A DNA stretch of 64,000 bases, taken from NCBI RefSeq assembly GCF_028290495.1, contig NZ_JAQGJT010000044.1, positions 1 to 64,000 of the forward strand, in the 5' to 3' direction. Origin of the DNA: Tardiphaga sp. Lineage in GTDB: Bacteria; Pseudomonadota; Alphaproteobacteria; Rhizobiales; Xanthobacteraceae. The notes under the pieces are model-generated. The model ran no database searches and was not told the DNA's origin. It saw only the letters and a program-made list of their open reading frames with translations. Positions 44,491-53,599 of this stretch are shown here, one piece after another. Position 1 is the first letter of the stretch. Each line of letters starts with the position of its first letter. A program made the translations under genes and the position numbers.

Positions 44491-45792
44491 TTACGCGCCG
44501 GTGACGCGCCAAATTACGTCACCGACATCGTCCGCGATAAGCAGCGCGCCATCGGCACTGAGTGTGACGCCGACCGGCCGTCCGTAGGACACCTTCTCGT
44601 CGTCCGCGAGGAATCCCGACAGGATATCGCGTGGCGGCCCGGATGGGTGACCATCGACGAACGGCACGAACACGACCTTGTAGCCGCTGAGCGTGCTCCG
44701 GTTCCAGGAGCCGTGCTGGCCGATCACCATGCCGTCCGGGAAACCCGGCAGCGTGTCTGCCGGCAGCCAGCACAGGCCGAGCGACGCGGTGTGGCCGCCG
44801 AGCGCATAATCCGGCGTGATGGCCGTGGCGACCAGGGCCGCATCCTGCGGCACGCGGTCGTCGATGGTCTGTCCCCAGTAGCAATACGGCCAGCCATAGA
44901 AACCGCCGTCGCGTACCGAGGTCAGATAATCCGGCGGGGTCTCGTCGCCGAGGCCATCGCGCTCGTTGACCACGGTCCACAGTGCGCCGGTCTGCGGCTC
45001 CCAGGCGAGGCCGACCGGGTTGCGCAGGCCGGATGCGAAAATACGGCAGGCGCCGCTGGCGACATCAAGCTCGTAGACTGCCGCGCGGCCTTGCTCGGCT
45101 TCCATGCCCATGTCCGCGATGTTGCTGAGTGAGCCGACGCCAATAAAGAGCCTCGTACCATCGGGACTGGGCAGCAGGCTCCGCGTCCAGTGCCCGCCGG
45201 ATTTGAAGTCGGTGAGCTTGCGGCCGGGCGCAATGATGCGGTCCGCGCCTGCGGAATAGGGGAAAGCCAACACGCCATCGACGTTGCCGACATAGAAGGT
45301 GTCCTGCAGCTGCGCCATGCCGAACGGCTGGTTCAGTCCCTCCATGAAGATCTTGCTGACTTCGGCGACGCCATCGCGGTTCTCGTCGCGCAGCAAAGTG
45401 ATGCGATTGGCGCTTTCGCCGAGCGCTGCGGCGCGCCGCATCGTCGCCTGCATCGCGTAGCCGAAAATGTTGCGTACAGGCCCCGCGACCTGCGACGCCT
45501 CGGCCACCAGAACGTCGCCATTGGGCAGCGCATGAATCCAGCGTGGATGTTTCAGCCCGGTCGCGAACGCATTGACCTTCAGCCCCGGCGCGACGGTCGG
45601 CACGTGGCCGTCGCTCCAGCCCTGGGCGGTCGGCATTTTCAGTGTCATGATGGTGCCCTGCGGCTTTGCCGCCGGCACGATCGGCGCGCTGCCCCAGGCG
45701 GTCTGGCTCGGGACGCCCTGCAACCGGCGCCATTGCAGCGCAGCGCCGCCGACGAGTGCGACGACGCGCGCGAAAATTGCGGACAAGCCCAT
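44491..45792 (-). CDS. PQQ-dependent sugar dehydrogenase (glucose/sorbosone dehydrogenase type)
   Basis: A 433-residue protein with a short hydrophobic N-terminus (LSAIFARVVALVGGAALQW) that anchors or exports it, then a six-bladed beta-propeller of the GSDH family: GLKHPRWIHALPNGDVLVAEA, GLNQPFGMAQL and GLRNPVGLAWEPQTG are typical blade motifs. GSDH enzymes oxidise sugars or sorbosone in the periplasm using PQQ. Function in sugar oxidation is inferred. It is on the minus strand, opposite to the TenA gene. Confidence 0.87.
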   Translation of the reverse strand: MGLSAIFARVVALVGGAALQWRRLQGVPSQTAWGSAPIVPAAKPQGTIMTLKMPTAQGWSDGHVPTVAPGLKVNAFATGLKHPRWIHALPNGDVLVAEASQVAGPVRNIFGYAMQATMRRAAALGESANRITLLRDENRDGVAEVSKIFMEGLNQPFGMAQLQDTFYVGNVDGVLAFPYSAGADRIIAPGRKLTDFKSGGHWTRSLLPSPDGTRLFIGVGSLSNIADMGMEAEQGRAAVYELDVASGACRIFASGLRNPVGLAWEPQTGALWTVVNERDGLGDETPPDYLTSVRDGGFYGWPYCYWGQTIDDRVPQDAALVATAITPDYALGGHTASLGLCWLPADTLPGFPDGMVIGQHGSWNRSTLSGYKVVFVPFVDGHPSGPPRDILSGFLADDEKVSYGRPVGVTLSADGALLIADDVGDVIWRVTGA

Positions 45793-45913
45793 GTCATTCC
45801 CCTGTGAATCGCGCGCACCCTATCCGCAAACCGGGACCGGCGTCCAACCGCGATGCAACGTGCTATGGGTGAACGGCTACGACATTCACGGTGAAACAAC
45901 CGGGCGAAACATC

Positions 45914-46576
45914 ATGAGTTTATTCGAGCGCCTCAAGGCCGCGGCGTCCTCCGAGTGGCGGGTCTATACCGAGCACCCCTTCACCAACGGACTGGCGGAC
46001 GGTTCGCTCGCCGAGGCTGCTTTTCGCCATTACCTCGCGCAGGATTACCTGTTCCTGATCGAGTTTGCCCGCGCTTATGCGCTGGCCATCTACAAGGCGC
46101 CGCGGCTTGCAGAAATGCGCGCGGCTGCGGCCGGCGTATCGGCCATTCTCGACGTCGAGATGGATCTTCATGTGAAGCTCTGCGCCGGCTGGGGTCTTTC
46201 GCCGGACGACCTTGAGCGCACCGAGCCCGCGGCCGAGACGCTGGCCTATACGCGCTACGTGCTCGACACCGGAATGCGCGGCGATTTGCTGGGGCTCAAG
46301 GTGGCGCTGGCACCCTGTGTGATCGGCTATGCCGAAATAGCGAAGCGGCTTGCCGGGCATCCAAAGGCCGCCGTCGCGACCAATGCCTATCGCGTCTGGA
46401 TTGAGGAATATGCGGGCACGGCCTATCAGGAGGTCGCTGCGCAGGCGCGGACCCAGCTCGACCATCTCGCCGATCGCTACGCCACGCCGGCGCGCGAGAC
46501 CGAACTGATCACGATCTTCAAGGAAGCCACCCGGCTTGAAGCCGACTTCTGGGAAATGGGCTGGCGTCGCGGCTGA
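45914..46576 (+). CDS. tenA: TenA family aminopyrimidine aminohydrolase (thiaminase II)
   Basis: A 220-residue TenA protein. The active-site residues fall at the same positions as in the Bacillus protein: Asp44 (QDYLFLI), Cys135 (ALAPCVIGY) and Tyr139. It is thus the Cys-containing TenA class, which hydrolyses 4-amino-5-aminomethyl-2-methylpyrimidine to the hydroxymethyl form for salvage of thiamine breakdown products. No thiamine synthesis gene is near it, but a THI5/NMT1-like binding protein lies 5 kb downstream (51687-52691). Confidence 0.9.
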   Translation: MSLFERLKAAASSEWRVYTEHPFTNGLADGSLAEAAFRHYLAQDYLFLIEFARAYALAIYKAPRLAEMRAAAAGVSAILDVEMDLHVKLCAGWGLSPDDLERTEPAAETLAYTRYVLDTGMRGDLLGLKVALAPCVIGYAEIAKRLAGHPKAAVATNAYRVWIEEYAGTAYQEVAAQARTQLDHLADRYATPARETELITIFKEATRLEADFWEMGWRRG

Positions 46577-46700
46577 TCCAGGCGCGCGCAGTTGCGAAAT
46601 GCCGCAGCCGGGTCGGGTATCACTCCGCAAGTCGAATTGCATTTCGGGCGGCTACGGCATGTAGATTGCTTAGCTGGACCTGAAACGGATTGCTGATCTC

Positions 46701-47495
46701 ATGCCGATTGCGACGTCACGTGGTGCTTCTCTCTATTGGGAAAAGCAGGGGCAGGGCCCTGCGCTGGTGCTAGGGGCGGGCCTCGGTGGCGTCGGTAGCT
46801 ACTGGACGCCGAATATGGCTGGTCTGGCGCAACACTTCACCGTCTATCGCTTCGACCAGCGCGGCACCGGCCGGTCGAGCCGCGAGGCCGTGGAATCTAT
46901 CGAGCAGATGTCCACGGATCTGGTAGCGGTGATGGACGACGCAGGGCTTCCGCAGGCGATGTATCTGGGCCACTCCACCGGCGGCGCGATCGGCGTGGCG
47001 ACGGCGCTGGATTATCCCGACCGGATCTCCGCGATGATGATCTATGCCAGCACGACCCACGGCGACGCCTATCGGCGGAAGATCCTTGGACTACGCTCGG
47101 TGTTGTTCAGCCAGCTCGGGGTCGAGGCTTACGCGCAATACAGCACGCTGCTGCTGTACCCGCCGTACTGGATCAACAGCCATGAAATCGAGATCGCAGA
47201 GGCCGAAGGCGTCACGCCTGATCAACTAGGCAGCGCCGCCATCCAGTCCAGCCGGTTTGACGCCATTCTCAATTTCGACCGCCGCGCCGGACTGTCGCGG
47301 ATAGCGATTCCCACCCTTGTCGTCTGCGCAGACGACGATATCCTGACGCCGAAGTATTTCTCGGAAGAGTTTGTCCGGTTGATACCTGGCGCGCGAGGAC
47401 ATTGGCTGCCGCGCGGCGGCCACGCGCTGTCGCGCACCGAGCCTGAGGTTTTTGAATCGATCGCCATAGATTTCTTCCAGGGAGTTTCGTCTTGA
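46701..47495 (+). CDS. Alpha/beta hydrolase, RutD-like
   Basis: A 264-residue alpha/beta hydrolase. GLGGVGSYWTPNMAGL and YRFDQRGTGRSS at the N-terminus resemble RutD (the putative aminoacrylate hydrolase of pyrimidine breakdown). The nucleophile is Ser92 in GHSTGGA, the acid lies in CADDDILTP and the His in RGGHALSRTEPE. No other rut gene is adjacent, so a different small substrate is possible. It overlaps the next gene (a tripartite-transporter receptor) by 1 base, which suggests coupled uptake and hydrolysis. Confidence 0.85.
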   Translation: MPIATSRGASLYWEKQGQGPALVLGAGLGGVGSYWTPNMAGLAQHFTVYRFDQRGTGRSSREAVESIEQMSTDLVAVMDDAGLPQAMYLGHSTGGAIGVATALDYPDRISAMMIYASTTHGDAYRRKILGLRSVLFSQLGVEAYAQYSTLLLYPPYWINSHEIEIAEAEGVTPDQLGSAAIQSSRFDAILNFDRRAGLSRIAIPTLVVCADDDILTPKYFSEEFVRLIPGARGHWLPRGGHALSRTEPEVFESIAIDFFQGVSS

Positions 47496-48478
47496 TGATC
47501 GCCCGTTCCGTCAAAGCACTGCAGTTCGCCGCAGCCTTACTGCTGGCCGCGTCGTTTTCCCCGGCCGCATCGGCGCAGGAATGGCCGCCGCACAATCTGC
47601 GCATCCTGGTGCCGTTTCCGGCCGGCGGCAGCGCCGACACCCAGGCCCGCGTGATTGCCGATGAACTGTCGAAGCGGCTCGGCAAGCCGGTGGTGATCGA
47701 GAACAAGCCCGGTGCTGGCGGAAACCTCGCCGCCACCGAGGCCGCGCGTTCCGCGCCCGACGGCACCACGCTGTACATGGCGACCACAGGCACGCACGCC
47801 GCCAACATCAATCTCTATGACAAGCTGTCCTACGATCCGGTCAAGGATTTCCAGCCGCTCAGTCTCGTGACGATCTACCCGCAGGTCATTACTGCCAGCG
47901 GGTCGTACAAGGATCTCGATCTTGTCGGTCTGATCGCGGCCATCAAGCAGCAGGGCGAGAAACTCAATTTCGGATCGTCCGGCGTGGGATCGCCGACTCA
48001 TCTCGGTGGCGAATTGTTCAACCGCGAGGTCGGCACGCGGCTGATGCATGTACCCTATCGCGGACAGGGGCCGGCGATCACCGATCTGCTCGGTGGCCGC
48101 CTCGACGTCATGTTCCCGTCGATTCCCGACGCGCTGCCGATGCTGCAGGCCGGCCAGATGCGCGCGATCGCCTTGATGGCCGAGAAGCGCTCGCCGGCGA
48201 TTCCGGACGTGCCGACCACCGCCGAGCTTGGCTATCCCAAATTGCTCAGCGCGATCTGGGCCGGGCTATATACGACGGCCGGAACGCCGAAGCCGGTGGT
48301 GGACCGGCTGGCCGCAGAACTCGCGGTCATCATCGACGCGCCGCAGTTCAAGAACAAATTCGAGGCAATGGGGTTCGAGGTGCGCTCCTCGACGCCGGAA
48401 CAACTCGGCGCTTACGCTGCATCCGAAACCAAGCGCTGGGGCGACATCATCAAGGCGCTCGATATCAAGCTGAACTGA
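47495..48478 (+). CDS. Bug/TctC family tripartite tricarboxylate transporter receptor
   Basis: A 327-residue periplasmic receptor with a signal peptide (FAAALLLAASFSPAASA) and the Bug family sequences LVPFPAGGSADTQAR, VIENKPGAGGN and YDPVKDFQPLSLV. These receptors present carboxylates and other small compounds to TctAB membrane proteins, which are not seen nearby. The ATG at 47495 overlaps the preceding hydrolase stop (TGATG). It may use permeases encoded elsewhere. Confidence 0.9.
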   Translation: MIARSVKALQFAAALLLAASFSPAASAQEWPPHNLRILVPFPAGGSADTQARVIADELSKRLGKPVVIENKPGAGGNLAATEAARSAPDGTTLYMATTGTHAANINLYDKLSYDPVKDFQPLSLVTIYPQVITASGSYKDLDLVGLIAAIKQQGEKLNFGSSGVGSPTHLGGELFNREVGTRLMHVPYRGQGPAITDLLGGRLDVMFPSIPDALPMLQAGQMRAIALMAEKRSPAIPDVPTTAELGYPKLLSAIWAGLYTTAGTPKPVVDRLAAELAVIIDAPQFKNKFEAMGFEVRSSTPEQLGAYAASETKRWGDIIKALDIKLN

Positions 48479-48501
48479 GCGCGATCGCGAAGATGACCTG
48501 A

Positions 48502-49284
48502 TCAGAGCAGTTCGCTGATGCCCTTGGCGGCGCTGACCAGCGCGATGATGCCGAGGCTGATGATCGAGACGTGGCGGTGCATCGCGTCGTTGCTGCGGAC
48601 AAAGGCCATATGGCCGACCCTTGTGCCGATCCACATCGCCGGCAGGCCGAGCAGCGACAGACACAGCGTCTGCACCGTGATCAGGCCGATCGCGATACCC
48701 GACGCCATCGCCGCCACCGACGTCAGCAGGAAGAACACCACCAGCGAGGCCCGCACGGTGGTACGCGGCAGCGGCGCCGACATGTAATAGGCCACCGCGG
48801 GTGGGCCGGGCATCGCGGCGAGGCCGTTGAACAGGCCGGCCAGAAGTCCGGTGATCGTGGTCACCACCCGGCCGGGCATGGCGGCGAGTGCGAAGCCGCG
48901 GCCGAGCGCGAACACCGCCATCATCGTGATGGCGCTGATCACCAATCGCGCGACGGGCGCGGGAACGTGGTTCAGCACCAGAGCGCCGAGCGGCGAGCCG
49001 ATGGCCGCGCCCAGCATCATCCAGCGCAGCGACGGCCAGTGGCAGGATTTCGTCGCGTGGCGGAAGTCGATCAGGCTGCCGAGCAGTTGCAGCCCGATCG
49101 ACACCGGCACGGCCTGGGTCGGCGACATGAACAGGCCAAGCAGTGGCACCGCGGCCAGTGCGAAGCCGAAGCCGGTAAAGCCGCGCAGGATCGCGGCGGC
49201 GAACACCGCAGCAATGGACAGGCAGATCAGGCGCGGGGTCAGCAACGGGCCCAGCGAATCGAGAGACAGAAACAAATCAGGCAT
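48502..49284 (-). CDS. TauE/SafE family sulfite exporter-type membrane protein
   Basis: A 260-residue membrane protein with about 7-8 hydrophobic segments. GFTGFGFALAAVPLLGLFM and VAYYMSAPLP match TauE/SafE family signatures. Members export or import sulfoacetate, sulfite or small organic anions. It is convergent with the Bug receptor gene and the SDR lies just upstream on the same strand. Confidence 0.87.
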   Translation of the reverse strand: MPDLFLSLDSLGPLLTPRLICLSIAAVFAAAILRGFTGFGFALAAVPLLGLFMSPTQAVPVSIGLQLLGSLIDFRHATKSCHWPSLRWMMLGAAIGSPLGALVLNHVPAPVARLVISAITMMAVFALGRGFALAAMPGRVVTTITGLLAGLFNGLAAMPGPPAVAYYMSAPLPRTTVRASLVVFFLLTSVAAMASGIAIGLITVQTLCLSLLGLPAMWIGTRVGHMAFVRSNDAMHRHVSIISLGIIALVSAAKGISELL

Positions 49285-49378
49285 TCCCGACCATGCCGTT
49301 TTTCGAGCGCCGCGCGAAGAGGCAATGTCGCATTGTGGTCGACGCCGTGATCTTGTTCAGACCGGCGTGAGCCGGGCG

Positions 49379-50155
49379 CTATCCCAGCATCTGCGTGTCG
49401 CCGCAGATCGAGATCGCCTGGCCTGAAATGGTGCGTCCGCGCGGGCTGCACAGGAACAGGATCTGGTCGGCGATCTGCTCCGGCGTGACGTAGTCCTTGA
49501 TCGAGGTGTAGGAGAACGCCGTCTTCTCCATCTCGGCGAAGGAAATGCCGCGCTGCTGTGCCTTGGCTTCGAGCACGCGGCGCTGCCGGTCGCCAGCGAC
49601 GAGGCCGGGCAGGATCGCGTTGACGCGGATATTGTCGGGGCCGAGTTCGATCGAGAGCGATTTGGTGAAGCCGATGACGCCCCATTTCGCCGCGGCATAG
49701 GGCGCCCGCAGCGCGAAGCCGACCTTCCCCGCCATCGAGGAGATGTTGACGATCGAGGCATTGGCGCTGCCGCGCAGCAGCGGCACCGCCAGGCGCGTGC
49801 AGTTGAACTGGCCGGTCAGGCAGATGTCGAGGCAGCGATCCCAGTCTTCGGGGTGCAAGTCCTCGACCTTGGCGGTGGGGCCGGCGATCCCCGCATTGTT
49901 GACCAGCACATCGAGCCCGCCGAGTTGTGCGGTGGCTTCCGCGAACAGATTCGCGACCGCCTGACGGTCGGCGACGTCGCAACGGGTTTGCGTGATGGCG
50001 GGGTGGCTCTTGGCCAGCGCGGCGAGCGCCGTGTCATCGACATCGCAGGTGTGAACCTGCGCGCCTTCGCCGGCGAAGGCCTTTGCGATGGCAAGGCCGA
50101 TGCCGTTGGCGCCGGCGGTGACAAGAACGCGCAAACCCTTGATATCGAGATCCAT
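49379..50155 (-). CDS. SDR-family NAD(P)-dependent oxidoreductase
   Basis: A 258-residue classical SDR with TAGANGIGLAIA, NNAGIAGP, the catalytic Ser in NISSMAGKVG and YAAAKWG for the Tyr-Lys pair, ending AISICGDTQMLG. The end differs from the usual VDGG. A dinucleotide-binding Asp (TCDVDDTA) favours NAD. It lies 94 bp upstream of the TauE gene and may share its transcript. The substrate is unknown. Confidence 0.88.
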   Translation of the reverse strand: MDLDIKGLRVLVTAGANGIGLAIAKAFAGEGAQVHTCDVDDTALAALAKSHPAITQTRCDVADRQAVANLFAEATAQLGGLDVLVNNAGIAGPTAKVEDLHPEDWDRCLDICLTGQFNCTRLAVPLLRGSANASIVNISSMAGKVGFALRAPYAAAKWGVIGFTKSLSIELGPDNIRVNAILPGLVAGDRQRRVLEAKAQQRGISFAEMEKTAFSYTSIKDYVTPEQIADQILFLCSPRGRTISGQAISICGDTQMLG

Positions 50156-50519
50156 GGCGACTTTCCGCTTCGTGAAATGATGGGACCATGTTGCCGCGCG
50201 CCGGCCGTCCCGAGATCTGTAGATGGGCTGGTTGTAGCTGCTTGAGGCTAGCGGCGATCACGGATCACGACAAGCGATCTCGCCGGAAAACGCAGCTGTG
50301 TCGCCGGCTCCCGGCATCAGCGCGTGACGGCCGAGGTTACGTGGTGTTCCCGTTATAATCTCCAGGTTGTGCGAACAGCCTGAGCCGCCGCAACAGCCGT
50401 GCCATCGCCGCGACGGCGGCCCGAATCCGGGGGCGTCGCCGATTGTTGATCTTCATCAAGACGGTTGACTTTACGCAGGACATTGCCGTGATGCGCAACA
50501 TCCTTGCGGAGACGGTCTG
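50156..50519. other. Divergent intergenic region before pyrC
   Basis: No convincing gene in about 360 bp between the SDR (minus) and pyrC (plus). It should contain promoters for both. Short frames here are Arg-rich and look like chance. No clear palindrome was seen. Confidence 0.4.
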
Positions 50520-51614
50520 ATGACACTCGACACCCTGTTTGACGCCGCGGCGAAGCCGCGCAGCAATGCCACTGACAGCCTGACGATTCGCCGGCCGGAC
50601 GACTGGCACATCCATCTGCGCGATGGCGCGATGCTGCGCGCGGTGCTGCCGTTCACGACGGCGCAGTTCGCGCGTGGCATCGTGATGCCCAATCTGGTGC
50701 CGCCGGTGACGACCGTGGCGATGGCCGCGGATTACCGCACGCGGATTCTCGCCGCGCGCCCGGAAGGCTGCGACTTCCAGCCGATGATGACGTGCTATTT
50801 GACCGACCAGACCTTGCCTGACGAGATCGAGAAGGGGCATGCCGAGGGCGTCTGGCTCGCCGCCAAGCTCTATCCGGCCGGCGCCACCACGAATTCCGCG
50901 CATGGCGTGCGCGATCTCAAGGCGATCCAGAAAGTGTTGGAGCGGATGGAGCGGATCGGCATGCCGGTCTTGATCCACGGCGAGGCCACCGACCCTGCCG
51001 TCGATATTTTCGATCGTGAGTCGGTGTTCATGGAGCAGGTGCTGCTGCCGTTCCTTGGGGATTATCAGGGTCTCAAGGTGGTGATTGAGCACGTCACCAC
51101 GCAGGAGACGGTGGAGATCGTCCGGGCGCACGCGCCGCGCGTCGCCGGCACCATCACGCCGCATCATCTGATGATCAACCGCACCACGTTGTTTCAGGGC
51201 GGGCTGCGGCCGCATCTGTATTGCCTGCCGGTGGCCAAGCGCGAGCACCATCGTCTGGCGCTGCGCCGCGCGGTGACGTCGGGCGATAGCTGCTTCTTCA
51301 TCGGCACCGACACCGCGCCGCATACAGCGAGTAACAAGGAGGCAAGTTGCTGTTCAGCCGGCGTGTTCGCCGGCGCCACGGCGCTACAGACCTATGCGCA
51401 GGTGTTCGACGAGGAGAACGCGCTCCAGCATCTGGAGGCTTTCGCCTCGCTAAACGGCGCGCGCTTCCACGGTCTCGCGCCGAACGAAGGCACGATCGAA
51501 CTGCTGCGCAAGCCCGGCGCGCTGCCCGCGGCGGTCGCTGTGGAAGACGACGAGATCGTCGTGTTCCGCGGCAACGAGATGCTGCCGTGGTCGCTTGGTG
51601 AAACCGTCAGGTAG
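50520..51614 (+). CDS. pyrC: Dihydroorotase, class II
   Basis: A 364-residue homodimeric-type dihydroorotase. The metal motif HxH is in DDWHIHLRDG (His30, His32), the lysine that becomes carbamylated is Lys116 in KLYPAGATTNSAHG, and later histidines appear in LIHGE and VVIEHVTT, with the catalytic Asp in FIGTDTAPHT. It catalyses carbamoyl aspartate to dihydroorotate in pyrimidine synthesis and is slightly longer than the E. coli enzyme. It is followed by a strong hairpin and is convergent with an NMT1/THI5-like binding protein. Confidence 0.95.
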   Translation: MTLDTLFDAAAKPRSNATDSLTIRRPDDWHIHLRDGAMLRAVLPFTTAQFARGIVMPNLVPPVTTVAMAADYRTRILAARPEGCDFQPMMTCYLTDQTLPDEIEKGHAEGVWLAAKLYPAGATTNSAHGVRDLKAIQKVLERMERIGMPVLIHGEATDPAVDIFDRESVFMEQVLLPFLGDYQGLKVVIEHVTTQETVEIVRAHAPRVAGTITPHHLMINRTTLFQGGLRPHLYCLPVAKREHHRLALRRAVTSGDSCFFIGTDTAPHTASNKEASCCSAGVFAGATALQTYAQVFDEENALQHLEAFASLNGARFHGLAPNEGTIELLRKPGALPAAVAVEDDEIVVFRGNEMLPWSLGETVR

Positions 51615-51630
51615 AAGTTGATCCACTCTT

Positions 51631-51673
51631 GCTCTCCCGCCCAGCGAAGCAAGGCTCCGCCAGGCGGGAGAGC
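51631..51673. terminator. Stem-loop between convergent pyrC and the binding protein gene
   Basis: The arms GCTCTCCCGCC and GGCGGGAGAGC form a perfect 11-bp stem around a 21-base loop, 17 bp after the pyrC stop and 14 bp from the 3' end of the gene on the other strand. It is positioned to terminate both transcripts. A poly-T tract is absent. Confidence 0.7.
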
Positions 51674-51686
51674 TTGGCTCAAGCCG

Positions 51687-52691
51687 CTACTTCTTCACCT
51701 TGCTGGCGTCCATCTTGATCGCGGGGTCGAGCAGTTTGGTGTTGAAGGCGGTGTCCACGGCGAAGGGCTTTTCCATGCCGAGATAGGTCTGCACGAGCTC
51801 GTAGTCCTTCTGCATGCGGCCGCCGTCGATCCAGCCGAGGCCCTTGGTGGTGGTGAATTCGTCGGTCATCAGGAACTTGATGCGCTCCCACTGCTTCTGC
51901 TGGTTTTCCTTGTCGAGGCCGGAGGCGGCGTCGAGCAGTGACTTCAGGCAGGGATCAAAATCAGCGACGCAGGCGGCGAAGGCCTTCTGGCTGATGCGGA
52001 TGAAATCTTCCGACAGTTTCGGGTTCTTGGCGAGGTATGCGCCGTTGACGATCACCGAATTGCCGTAGGGGTTGAGGCCGATGTCCTTCCAGTTGATGTA
52101 GCCGAGGTCGTCGCCGAACTCCTTCACCTTCTGGTCGTGCTCATTGTAGAAATCGCTGATGATGTCGACGGCGTGGCTCTTCAGCGAGGCGATCTTGGCT
52201 GTCGGGCCGATATTGACGAAGCTCACGGAGTCCGGCGCGATGCCCGCGGCCTTGGCAAAGGCCGGCCACATCACGCGCGAGGCGTCGCCGGGCGGGTTGC
52301 CGATCTTGTGGTTCGGGAATGTCTTCGGGCTGTCGACGCCGTAGCTCTTCAGCCAGTAGAAGGTCTGTCCGGTGTTGGCGTAGACGCTCATCAGCGCCAC
52401 GACATCGGCGCCCTTGCTCTTCGCCACCAGCATGGTCGCAAGATCGGCGATGCCGAAAGCCGAACCGCCGGAGCCGACCTTCACCGAAGAAACCCCCGAG
52501 CCCTTGCCGACTTCGATGGTGAGGTCGATGCCGGCCTTCTCGTACCAGCCCTGCGACTTGGCATAGTAGTACGGCGCGTGGTCGGCAGTTGGCGTCCAGT
52601 TCAGGATCAGGTTGACAGACTCGGCGGCGGTGGCGGGCAGGGCCGGCGCAAGCAGCGCCAATGCCAGAGCGGTGGTCCTGAGGCGCTTCAT
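51687..52691 (-). CDS. ABC transporter substrate-binding protein, NMT1/THI5-like
   Basis: A 334-residue periplasmic protein with a signal peptide (ALALALLAPALPATAAES) and NMT1-like LNWTPTADHAPYYYAKSQGWYEKAG, here quoted in part, at the first strand. IGNPPGDASRVMWPAFAK is the hinge region. Family members bind hydroxymethylpyrimidine precursors, sulfonates or related small rings. It is divergent from the TetR gene and its start lies about 85 bp from a palindrome (52777-52792). It is the binding partner of the permease and ATPase in the cluster downstream. Confidence 0.88.
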   Translation of the reverse strand: MKRLRTTALALALLAPALPATAAESVNLILNWTPTADHAPYYYAKSQGWYEKAGIDLTIEVGKGSGVSSVKVGSGGSAFGIADLATMLVAKSKGADVVALMSVYANTGQTFYWLKSYGVDSPKTFPNHKIGNPPGDASRVMWPAFAKAAGIAPDSVSFVNIGPTAKIASLKSHAVDIISDFYNEHDQKVKEFGDDLGYINWKDIGLNPYGNSVIVNGAYLAKNPKLSEDFIRISQKAFAACVADFDPCLKSLLDAASGLDKENQQKQWERIKFLMTDEFTTTKGLGWIDGGRMQKDYELVQTYLGMEKPFAVDTAFNTKLLDPAIKMDASKVKK

Positions 52692-52776
52692 GGTAACTCT
52701 CCTGAGATGATATGGGGCCGTGCTTGCCGCCGCACGTGCCGGCGTCTACCAATGCAACAAGGGACGCCGCCAATTG

Positions 52777-52792
52777 TCAACTGTCTGGTTGG
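52777..52792. promoter_or_regulatory. Palindromic operator-like site in front of the TetR gene
   Basis: TCAACTG-TC-TGGTTGG is an imperfect 7-2-7 palindrome lying 2 bp before the TetR start and about 85 bp from the divergent binding protein. The right half TGGTTG is shared with the perfect site at 53600-53615. It fits an autoregulatory operator for the TetR protein. The layout resembles the RutR box TTGACCA-(2)-TGGTCAA in form. Confidence 0.5.
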
Positions 52793-52794
52793 AT

Positions 52795-53442
52795 ATGCCG
52801 AAACAACGATTATCTGCCGCAGAACCGCGCAAGCGCGATCCCGTCGCCACCCGGCAGAAGCTGCTGGTAGCGGCCCGGCGTGAATTCGCGCAAAGCGGCC
52901 TCGCCGGCGCCCGGGTCGACGACATCGCCGCGCGCGCCGGCGTCAACAAGCAACTGGTCTATCATTACTTCGGCGACAAGGACGCGCTGTACCTGGCGGT
53001 GCTGGAATGGGTCTATGAGGAAATCCGCGCCCAGGAGCGCGAGCTCAATCTGGAAGGTCTTGCGCCCGAAAAGGCGATCCGAAAGCTGATCGAGGCCTCA
53101 TTTGACCATCTGGCGGCGCATCCGGATTTCATCGTACTGCTCAACGACGAGAACCGCGGCGGAGCGTCGCATGTCAGCGGCTCCCGCAAGCTCACGGCGA
53201 TGCATTCGCCGCTGGTGGATATGGTGTCGAAGATCCTTGGCGAGGGCGTCAAGGCCGGCATTTTCCGCAAGGGCGTCAATCCGGTGCACCTCTACATTTC
53301 GATCGCCGGGCTGAGCTATTTCTTCTTTTCCAATACGCCCACGTTGTCCGCGATCTTCGGCAAGGATCTCGGCAGTCCGGCCTCGATACGCGCCCGGCGC
53401 AAGCACGTCGTCGATCTGGTCATGCATTCGCTGCGGCCGTGA
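52795..53442 (+). CDS. TetR-family transcriptional regulator, RutR-like
   Basis: A 215-residue TetR regulator. The N-terminal helix-turn-helix is about 20-65 (KLLVAARREFAQSG; DDIAARAGVNKQLVYHYFGDK). The C-terminal part (AIRKLIEASFDHLAAHP and SIAGLSYFFFSNTPTLSAIF) is the ligand-binding bundle and resembles the RutR/CadR type. The ATG at 52795 lies directly after an operator-like palindrome. It probably represses the divergent binding protein and the following transport and enzyme genes, and is released by the transported compound (inference). Confidence 0.88.
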   Translation: MPKQRLSAAEPRKRDPVATRQKLLVAARREFAQSGLAGARVDDIAARAGVNKQLVYHYFGDKDALYLAVLEWVYEEIRAQERELNLEGLAPEKAIRKLIEASFDHLAAHPDFIVLLNDENRGGASHVSGSRKLTAMHSPLVDMVSKILGEGVKAGIFRKGVNPVHLYISIAGLSYFFFSNTPTLSAIFGKDLGSPASIRARRKHVVDLVMHSLRP

Positions 53443-53470
53443 TGGGTAGTGGAAGCCTGCGCCCTCTCTG

Positions 53471-53560
53471 CGTCATTGCGAGGAGCCCTTGCGACGAAGC
53501 AATCCAGCCTGCGTTTGCGGCCTTCTGGATTGCCGTGTCGCTTCGCTCCTCGCAATGACG
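53471..53560. repeat. Intergenic palindromic repeat (REP-like)
   Basis: An element starting CGTCATTGCGAGGAGC and ending with its approximate reverse complement GCTCCTCGCAATGACG, with TGGATTGC-like words paired inside, so the whole can fold into a long hairpin. I recall such elements in many copies in Bradyrhizobium and Rhodopseudomonas genomes between genes. It lies between the TetR gene and the next operator. Confidence 0.75.
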
Positions 53561-53599
53561 GGGGGAGAGGCCGGCGCGCCGCCGCAGCCTTCAAAATAA

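Noticed and set aside
46701-47495. Calling the hydrolase RutD of a rut operon
   Set aside because: The sequence resembles RutD, but no rutA, rutB or other rut gene is adjacent.
47495-48478. A complete tripartite transporter around the Bug receptor
   Set aside because: No TctA- or TctB-like membrane protein is encoded near either receptor, so only orphan receptors can be called.
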